DNA of 10,476 bases from the NCBI GenBank assembly GCA_900552085.1, contig URYB01000071.1, forward strand, positions 1 through 10,476, given 5' to 3'. A program made the translations under genes and the position numbers. Positions 5,978-10,476 of this stretch are shown in pieces. How positions within the stretch are numbered: position 1 is the stretch's first letter; each line of letters starts with the position of its first letter. Under the pieces are notes generated by a model. It searched no databases. It was not told the DNA's origin and worked only from the letters and a program-made list of their open reading frames with translations. Source of the DNA: an uncultured Lachnobacterium sp. (GTDB taxonomy: Bacteria > Bacillota > Clostridia > Lachnospirales > Lachnospiraceae).

Positions 5978-8416
5978 GTGAGACCATATACAGATAAGGC
6001 GAAAAAAGCGATGAATTATGCGAATCGCCTGTCAAAATCAATGAACTGTAATTATGTGGGATCGGAACACATTCTTGCAGGATTATTAAAAGAAGGAACC
6101 GGTGTCGCGGCAGAAGTTCTTACAGCAAACAATATTGAACTGGATAATCTGCTGCAACTGATCCAAGATCTTGTATCAGCGGGAGAAGAAATTGAAGTCC
6201 TTGACAGAGATGGATATACTCCGCGCACACAGGCAATCCTTGATCGGGCATCTGAGACGGCGGAACGTTTTGGGTGCGAGGAGATTGGAACAGAACATTT
6301 ACTTCTTGCGATTATGAAAGAAGGAGACTGCGCTGCATGCAGACTTTTGAATACCATGGGGGCCAGCATACAGAAACTGTTTATTGATATTCTTGGAGCA
6401 ATGGGCGAAGACCCGGCAAAATTCCGTGATGAGATTCAAAGAGGAAGAGGTAACGCATCTTCCTCTACGCCGACACTGGATCAGTACTCCAGAGATCTGA
6501 CGGAACTGGCACAGGAAGGTTTGCTGGATCCGGTAATCGGAAGACCGCAGGAGACAGAGCGCGTCATTCAGATTCTGTGCCGCAGAGGCAAGAATAATCC
6601 GTGCCTGATTGGAGAACCGGGTGTGGGAAAGACAGCAATTGTAGAAGGCATTGCACAGAGCCTTGCGAATGGGACAGTTCCGGAGATTGTTGCTGGAAAA
6701 CGTCTTGTTTCTCTGGATATGTCAGGTATGGTCGCAAAGTCCAAGTATCGTGGCGAGTTCGAGGAACGCATCAAGAAAGTAATCAGCGAAGTGACAGAAG
6801 CTGGAAATGTGTTGCTTTTTATTGATGAGCTGCATACGATTATAGGTGCAGGAGGCGCAGAAGGCGCATTGGATGCATCCAATATTTTAAAACCTGCACT
6901 GGCCCGTGGCGAAGTGCAGATCATTGGTGCTACGACCATAGAAGAATATCGCAAATATATTGAAAAAGATGCTGCCTTAGAGCGCCGTTTTCAGCCGGTT
7001 CAGGTAAACGAACCTACGGAGGAAGAATCTGTTGAGATATTGAAAGGCATTCGTCCGCTGTATGAAAGACACCACAATGTAGAGATTACAGATGAAGGAT
7101 TAGAGGCAGCAGTGCATCTGTCAGCACGTTACGTCAATGACCGCTTTTTGCCGGATAAAGCAATTGATCTCATGGATGAAGCGGCAGCGAAGACGAGACT
7201 TGGCGTGCTAAAAGGCAGTGATGAATTAAACCGGTTAAAGCAGGAAATGCATCAGACCGAACTTTTGCTTGAAGATGCTTTGCGTGAGGGCGACATCGAA
7301 AAAGCCCGCATGTTAAAAAACACCAAGGAGGAACTGGCCTCTGAATGGGAAAAACAGAATAAGAAGAATCAGCGCGCGAATAAGCGGAAGGTTCCGGTTG
7401 TCGGAGAAAATGAGATTGCGGATGTTGTTGCCGGATGGACAAAGATTCCAGTGAGCAGACTCACAGAAAGTGAAGCAGCGCGTTTGCAGAAATTAGAAGA
7501 GACATTGCACAAGCGTGTCATTGGACAGGAAGAGGCAGTGTCTGCAGTGGCAAAGGCTGTACGCCGTGGCAGGGTTGGATTAAAAGATCCAAAGAGACCG
7601 ATTGGTTCCTTCTTATTCCTTGGACCGACCGGTGTTGGAAAAACAGAAGTATCCAAGGCGCTTGCAGAGGCTGTATTTGGCAATGAAGAGGCAATGATCC
7701 GCGTTGATATGTCGGAATATATGGAAAAACACAGTGTTTCCAAAATGATTGGATCACCGCCAGGATATGTAGGACATGAGGATGGAGGACAGCTTTCGGA
7801 AAAAGTCAGAAGAAATCCGTTTTCTGTTATTTTGTTTGATGAGATTGAAAAAGCACATCCGGATGTGTTTAACATTCTTTTGCAGGTTTTAGATGACGGC
7901 CACATTACCGATTCACAGGGACGAAAAGTCGATTTCAAGAATACGATCATTATCATGACAAGTAATGCAGGGGCGCAGTCTATTATTGAGCCAAAGAAAC
8001 TTGGATTTGGCGCAAAAGAAGATGAAAAGCAGGATCATGAGCGCATGAAGAACAATGTCATGGAAGAGGTTAAAAGAATCTTTAAACCGGAATTTTTGAA
8101 CCGAATTGACGAGACCATTGTATTCCGTGCATTGAACAAAGAGGATATGAAACAGATCATAACGATCATGGTGCATGAGCTCCAGCAAAGGTGCAAGGAA
8201 CAGCTGCAGATCGAGCTTACTGTGCGGGATGCAGCAAAGGCGCATATTGTGGAACAGGCATATGACCGTAAATACGGCGCAAGACCGCTTCGCAGAAAGC
8301 TTCAGGATGAGGTGGAAGACCGACTTGCAGAGGCAATTATCCGCGGAGATATCCATGCACAGGATCATGTAATTGTTACAACAAAGAACAAGGAAATCGT
8401 TGTCACAAAAGCATAA
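5978..8416 (+). CDS. clpC: ATP-dependent Clp protease ATPase subunit ClpC
   Basis: This 812-residue Hsp100 unfoldase has the full ClpC layout; it unfolds proteins and feeds them to ClpP in the cytoplasm. Two Clp N-domain repeats (about 2-140) carry GSEHIL (28-33) and GTEHLL (104-109). Their Glu30 and Glu106 correspond to the residues that bind phospho-arginine in B. subtilis ClpC. AAA1 has Walker A GEPGVGKT (212-219), Walker B LLFIDE (279-284) and pore loop KYRGE (256-260). A coiled middle domain spans about 412-470. AAA2 has GPTGVGKT (549-556), VILFDE (617-622) and pore loop GYVG (596-599). The ClpP-docking loop is LGF (675-677). The start is GTG. No ctsR, mcsA or mcsB lies beside it, unlike B. 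subtilis, and no CtsR operator is seen upstream, so heat control may be absent or act elsewhere. The 12-base gap from the cohesin-like gene indicates co-transcription. Confidence 0.97.
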   Translation: MRPYTDKAKKAMNYANRLSKSMNCNYVGSEHILAGLLKEGTGVAAEVLTANNIELDNLLQLIQDLVSAGEEIEVLDRDGYTPRTQAILDRASETAERFGCEEIGTEHLLLAIMKEGDCAACRLLNTMGASIQKLFIDILGAMGEDPAKFRDEIQRGRGNASSSTPTLDQYSRDLTELAQEGLLDPVIGRPQETERVIQILCRRGKNNPCLIGEPGVGKTAIVEGIAQSLANGTVPEIVAGKRLVSLDMSGMVAKSKYRGEFEERIKKVISEVTEAGNVLLFIDELHTIIGAGGAEGALDASNILKPALARGEVQIIGATTIEEYRKYIEKDAALERRFQPVQVNEPTEEESVEILKGIRPLYERHHNVEITDEGLEAAVHLSARYVNDRFLPDKAIDLMDEAAAKTRLGVLKGSDELNRLKQEMHQTELLLEDALREGDIEKARMLKNTKEELASEWEKQNKKNQRANKRKVPVVGENEIADVVAGWTKIPVSRLTESEAARLQKLEETLHKRVIGQEEAVSAVAKAVRRGRVGLKDPKRPIGSFLFLGPTGVGKTEVSKALAEAVFGNEEAMIRVDMSEYMEKHSVSKMIGSPPGYVGHEDGGQLSEKVRRNPFSVILFDEIEKAHPDVFNILLQVLDDGHITDSQGRKVDFKNTIIIMTSNAGAQSIIEPKKLGFGAKEDEKQDHERMKNNVMEEVKRIFKPEFLNRIDETIVFRALNKEDMKQIITIMVHELQQRCKEQLQIELTVRDAAKAHIVEQAYDRKYGARPLRRKLQDEVEDRLAEAIIRGDIHAQDHVIVTTKNKEIVVTKA

Positions 8417-8428
8417 GAGTGTTATAAT
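8400..8428 (+). promoter_or_regulatory. Internal extended -10 promoter for the 137-aa gene and radA
   Basis: TTGTCA (8400-8405) lies 17 bases before TATAAT (8423-8428), with a TGT directly upstream of the -10 box (extended -10). The -35 lies within the last codons of clpC. Transcription should start near 8435, about 40 bases before the next ATG. This would allow expression independent of clpC, which has no evident terminator. Confidence 0.75.
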
Positions 8429-8475
8429 TTAAGAAACCATTTTTGAGAAAAAGTTAATACACAGGAGGATAAATA

Positions 8476-8889
8476 ATGGCTGCAATTAGTGAATTGATTC
8501 GTACCGAGGCAGATGGAACAATTAGCTTTGGAGATTATACTTTGGGAGCAAAGGCAAAGTTAGACAATTACGAATTTCATGGAGATATGTATAAGGTAAA
8601 GACATTTAAGGAGATTACAAAATTAGAGCGCAACGGGCTTTTTGTATACGAGTCCGTACCGGGTACAGCAGTAACAAACTTTAAGCAGGATGAGAGTACT
8701 GTATCCTTTACCGTAGAGGGACCGGAGGATGCACAGATTACACTCGAACTTGCAGAAGAGACAGAGTATGAAATCAGCATTGATGGAAAGTCTGCAGGAA
8801 CCATGAAGACGAATCTGGGTGGCAAATTAAGCATGAGCGTTGAATTGGAAGGCGCAGATACAGTAGAAATTAAGGTAGAACAGAGATAA
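8476..8889 (+). CDS. Conserved-looking 137-aa cytoplasmic protein, probably all-beta, unknown function
   Basis: I cannot assign a function to this 137-residue protein. It has no signal peptide and no membrane helix, so it should be cytoplasmic. The sequence alternates short strands and turns throughout: TISFGDYTLGAKAKLDNYEF near the start, LFVYESVPGTAVTNF in the middle, then three strand-like repeats (VSFTVEGPEDAQITLEL, EYEISIDGKSAG, LSMSVELEGADTVEIKVEQ). This suggests a small beta-sandwich or barrel. The net charge is acidic. The start is firm: AGGAGG at 8463-8468 sits 7 bases before the ATG. The gene has its own promoter inside clpC, and radA begins only 3 bases after its stop, so the two are co-translated. 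A role near RadA or ClpC is inference from position only. Confidence 0.85.
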   Translation: MAAISELIRTEADGTISFGDYTLGAKAKLDNYEFHGDMYKVKTFKEITKLERNGLFVYESVPGTAVTNFKQDESTVSFTVEGPEDAQITLELAEETEYEISIDGKSAGTMKTNLGGKLSMSVELEGADTVEIKVEQR

Positions 8890-8892
8890 TAT

Positions 8893-10266
8893 ATGGCAAA
8901 AGCAAAAACGAGCGCGTTTTTTTGCCAGAATTGTGGATATGAGTCCGCCAAATGGATGGGACAGTGTCCGGGATGCAAAGAGTGGAATACCTTCGTTGAG
9001 GAACTGGTGGACCGGAAGTCGCTTAGTACTTCCGGTAAACTCAAACCAGCGACTGAGGCGAAGCCTATTCCACTCTCTGCAATTACGGCAAAAGACGAGG
9101 AGAGAACAAGTACATCGATAAAAGAACTGGATCGTGTACTGGGAGGGGGAATCGTGAGTGGTTCTCTTGTTCTGGTAGGAGGAGATCCGGGTATAGGCAA
9201 ATCAACACTATTACTACAGGTTTGTAGGAACCTGTCGAACCAGAATCTGTCTGTGTTATATGTGTCGGGAGAGGAATCTTTGCACCAGATTAAGATACGT
9301 GCGGAGCGCATTGGAACTTTCACGGACAGCCTGGAATTATTATGTGAGACAAATCTGGATACCATTCGCAGTGTAATCGAACGAAAAAAGCCCCAAATCG
9401 TCATCATAGATAGTATACAGACCATGTATAACGAGAGTGTTGGATCTGCGCCGGGAAGCGTGTCACAGGTGCGTGAATCAACAGGCGTTCTTATGCAGAT
9501 TGCCAAAGGCATGGGAATATCTATTTTTATTGTAGGACATGTGACAAAGGAAGGTGTAGTGGCAGGCCCGCGTGTACTGGAACATATGGTGGATACCGTG
9601 CTGTATTTTGAAGGAGACAGACACGAAAGCTACCGTATTCTGCGAGGCGTGAAGAATCGATTTGGCTCTACAAATGAAATTGGCGTATTTGAAATGCGCA
9701 CAGAAGGCCTTGTAGAGGTGGAGAATCCTTCAGAATATATGCTGAGTGGAAAGCCGCAGGATGCATCCGGATCTGTGGTTGCGTGTTCGATAGAGGGAAC
9801 ACGCCCGATTTTACTGGAAATCCAGGCGTTAATCTGCCATAGTTATTTTAATAATCCACGTCGTACTGCAACCGGCACGGATTTTAACAGAGTAAATCTG
9901 CTTATGGCGGTTCTGGAAAAAAGAATTGGGATGCAACTTTCCGATTGTGACGCTTATGTAAATATCGCAGGTGGAATCCGTATGAATGAGCCTGCAATCG
10001 ATCTGGGAATTGTGCTGGCGATTATGTCAAGCAAACTGGATCTGATTATCGATGACCGGACAATCTGCTTTGGAGAAGTGGGATTAAGCGGAGAAGTACG
10101 TGGCGTCAGCATGGCGGAACAGAGAGTGGCAGAAGCGGCGAAACTTGGATTTGAGACATGTATTTTACCGAAAGTCTGTCTTGATGCAGTAGGAAAAATA
10201 AAGGGGATTCGTCTTGTCGGCGTACAGAATGTACAGGAAGCATTGCAGGCAATCCAGCATCGATAG
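8893..10266 (+). CDS. radA: DNA repair protein RadA (RadA/Sms)
   Basis: This 457-residue protein is a full-length RadA/Sms, a RecA-like hexameric DNA-dependent ATPase that promotes branch migration during recombination and repair. An N-terminal zinc finger has Cys11, Cys14, Cys25 and Cys28. The RecA-like core has Walker A GDPGIGKS (97-104), Walker B IVIID (169-173) and the RadA-specific KNRFG motif (254-258). The C-terminal Lon-like domain (about 290-457) includes GEVGLSGEVRGV (394-405). The start ATG is 3 bases after the 137-residue gene. No good ribosome binding site lies at the usual distance, so coupled translation from the upstream gene is likely. The clpC-radA order is common in Firmicutes, but here an extra gene and promoter sit between them. 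No hairpin terminator is visible after the stop. Confidence 0.97.
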   Translation: MAKAKTSAFFCQNCGYESAKWMGQCPGCKEWNTFVEELVDRKSLSTSGKLKPATEAKPIPLSAITAKDEERTSTSIKELDRVLGGGIVSGSLVLVGGDPGIGKSTLLLQVCRNLSNQNLSVLYVSGEESLHQIKIRAERIGTFTDSLELLCETNLDTIRSVIERKKPQIVIIDSIQTMYNESVGSAPGSVSQVRESTGVLMQIAKGMGISIFIVGHVTKEGVVAGPRVLEHMVDTVLYFEGDRHESYRILRGVKNRFGSTNEIGVFEMRTEGLVEVENPSEYMLSGKPQDASGSVVACSIEGTRPILLEIQALICHSYFNNPRRTATGTDFNRVNLLMAVLEKRIGMQLSDCDAYVNIAGGIRMNEPAIDLGIVLAIMSSKLDLIIDDRTICFGEVGLSGEVRGVSMAEQRVAEAAKLGFETCILPKVCLDAVGKIKGIRLVGVQNVQEALQAIQHR

Positions 10267-10270
10267 TAAT

Positions 10271-10302
10271 GAAAAATAATAAATTAAAAAATAAATAAAA
10301 AA
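10271..10302 (+). promoter_or_regulatory. A/T-only stretch, possible UP element
   Basis: After the radA stop the sequence is almost entirely A and T up to the first -35 box at 10307. Such tracts just upstream of strong promoters bind the RNA polymerase alpha subunit C-terminal domain. Its position fits a UP element for the first of the two tandem promoters. No hairpin is found in it, so it is not a terminator for radA. Confidence 0.5.
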
Positions 10303-10319
10303 GCTGTTGACAAAAGATG
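10297..10319 (+). repeat. 23-nt direct repeat, copy 1, around the first -35 box
   Basis: Six A, then GCTG and the TTGACA-AAAGATG segment. It matches the second copy at 10438-10460 at 22 of 23 positions, the difference being C versus T at the eighth base. The repeat covers the -35 box and the start of the spacer. Confidence 0.85.
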
Positions 10320-10335
10320 CGGGACATGATAGTAT
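10307..10335 (+). promoter_or_regulatory. Tandem promoter P1 of a probable stable-RNA operon
   Basis: TTGACA (10307-10312) is a perfect -35 box. The best-spaced -10 is TAGTAT (10330-10335), 17 bases away with 4 of 6 matches. TATAAC at 10333-10338 matches better, but its spacing is 20. An A-rich tract lies upstream. No open reading frame follows within the window, so the transcript is either a leader or a non-coding RNA. Confidence 0.65.
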
Positions 10336-10342
10336 AACAAAG

Positions 10343-10414
10343 CTGTCGCTGATGAGACGGCAGGCACCGAATCGAAACAGAAATACAGGAAGAAGGCTTC
10401 CGGGTGGAAGACCT
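10343..10414 (+). other. Two small hairpins in the leader between P1 and P2
   Basis: The first stem pairs CTGTCG (10343-10348) with CGGCAG (10358-10363), with one G-U pair and a 9-nt loop. The second pairs AGGCTTCC (10394-10401) with GGAAG-A-CCT (10406-10414): eight pairs with one bulged A and a GGGT loop. Neither is followed by a T run, so they are not terminators. They may belong to the leader RNA made from P1. Confidence 0.45.
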
Positions 10415-10437
10415 CAAAAAGATTTCTGAAAAAGATG

Positions 10438-10460
10438 AAAAAAGTTGTTGACAAAAGATG
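10438..10460 (+). repeat. 23-nt direct repeat, copy 2, around the second -35 box
   Basis: This is the second copy of the promoter-associated repeat, 141 bases after the first and identical except for one base. Short A-tracts precede it at 10416-10420 and 10429-10433 and also open the copy itself (10438-10443). Confidence 0.85.
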
Positions 10461-10476
10461 ACAGAGGTGCTATTAT
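10448..10476 (+). promoter_or_regulatory. Tandem promoter P2 of a probable stable-RNA operon
   Basis: TTGACA (10448-10453) and TATTAT (10471-10476) are exactly 17 bases apart. TGC just before the -10 box makes it an extended -10. This is a very strong sigma-A promoter by sequence. The window ends on the last base of the -10 box, so its product lies outside; an rRNA operon is the likeliest candidate from the tandem layout. Confidence 0.8.

Noticed and set aside
7369..7956. A 195-codon open frame on the minus strand
   Set aside because: It is antisense to the conserved AAA2 region of clpC, and its sequence has no recognisable motif.
8417..8475. A terminator after clpC
   Set aside because: The TTTTTGAGAAAAA stretch has only A-T pairing with a 3-nt loop and no T run, so it would not terminate transcription.
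8577..9512. A 311-codon open frame on the minus strand
   Set aside because: It lies opposite the 137-residue gene and radA, both of which have clear family or ribosome-site support. It has no ribosome binding site of note, and its composition is that of a reverse-frame shadow.
10343..10414. A riboswitch or T-box leader
   Set aside because: The two short stems lack conserved riboswitch or T-box sequence elements, and no regulated gene is visible after them.

Overview
The window looks like chromosomal DNA of a gut-type clostridium, most likely Lachnospiraceae. I infer this from moderate G+C by eye, strong AGGAGG ribosome binding sites, the Firmicutes clpC/radA pairing, and a dockerin and a cohesin-like module attached to envelope proteins. 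All genes are on the + strand. I see no insertion sequence, phage gene, CRISPR array, tRNA or rRNA gene inside the window.

Left part (1-1584): the end of a glycosylation operon. It holds the C-terminus of a YfhO-type multi-spanning membrane protein, an overlapping polyprenyl-phosphate glycosyltransferase of the CsbB/GtrB type, and a 72-residue acidic single-pass membrane protein. A perfect 10-bp stem terminator closes it. In Bacillus and Listeria, CsbB-like enzymes load a sugar on undecaprenyl phosphate and YfhO-like proteins transfer it to lipoteichoic acid, so a cell-surface polymer glycosylation role is likely here. A small orphan two-helix membrane protein follows (1649-1876).

Middle part (1914-8416): a consensus sigma-A promoter starts a unit of three genes. 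The first encodes a secreted N-acetylglucosaminidase-like peptidoglycan hydrolase ending in a type I dockerin. The second encodes a membrane-anchored protein with an extracellular cohesin-like module, a cadherin-like module, an unrecognised juxtamembrane domain, one transmembrane helix and a very acidic cytoplasmic tail of about 235 residues. The third is clpC, whose ribosome binding site overlaps the stop codon of the second. The enzyme and the membrane protein look like the two halves of a dedicated cohesin-dockerin pair that would tether a wall hydrolase to the membrane. This is the most interesting part of the window.

Right part (8400-10476): an extended -10 promoter inside the 3' end of clpC can drive an unrecognised 137-residue, probably all-beta cytoplasmic protein and radA, the DNA-repair ATPase. 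After radA comes an A-rich stretch and two tandem strong promoters built on a 23-nt imperfect repeat, with two small hairpins between them. The second -10 box ends exactly at the window edge. This arrangement resembles the leader of a stable-RNA (rRNA) operon lying just beyond the window.
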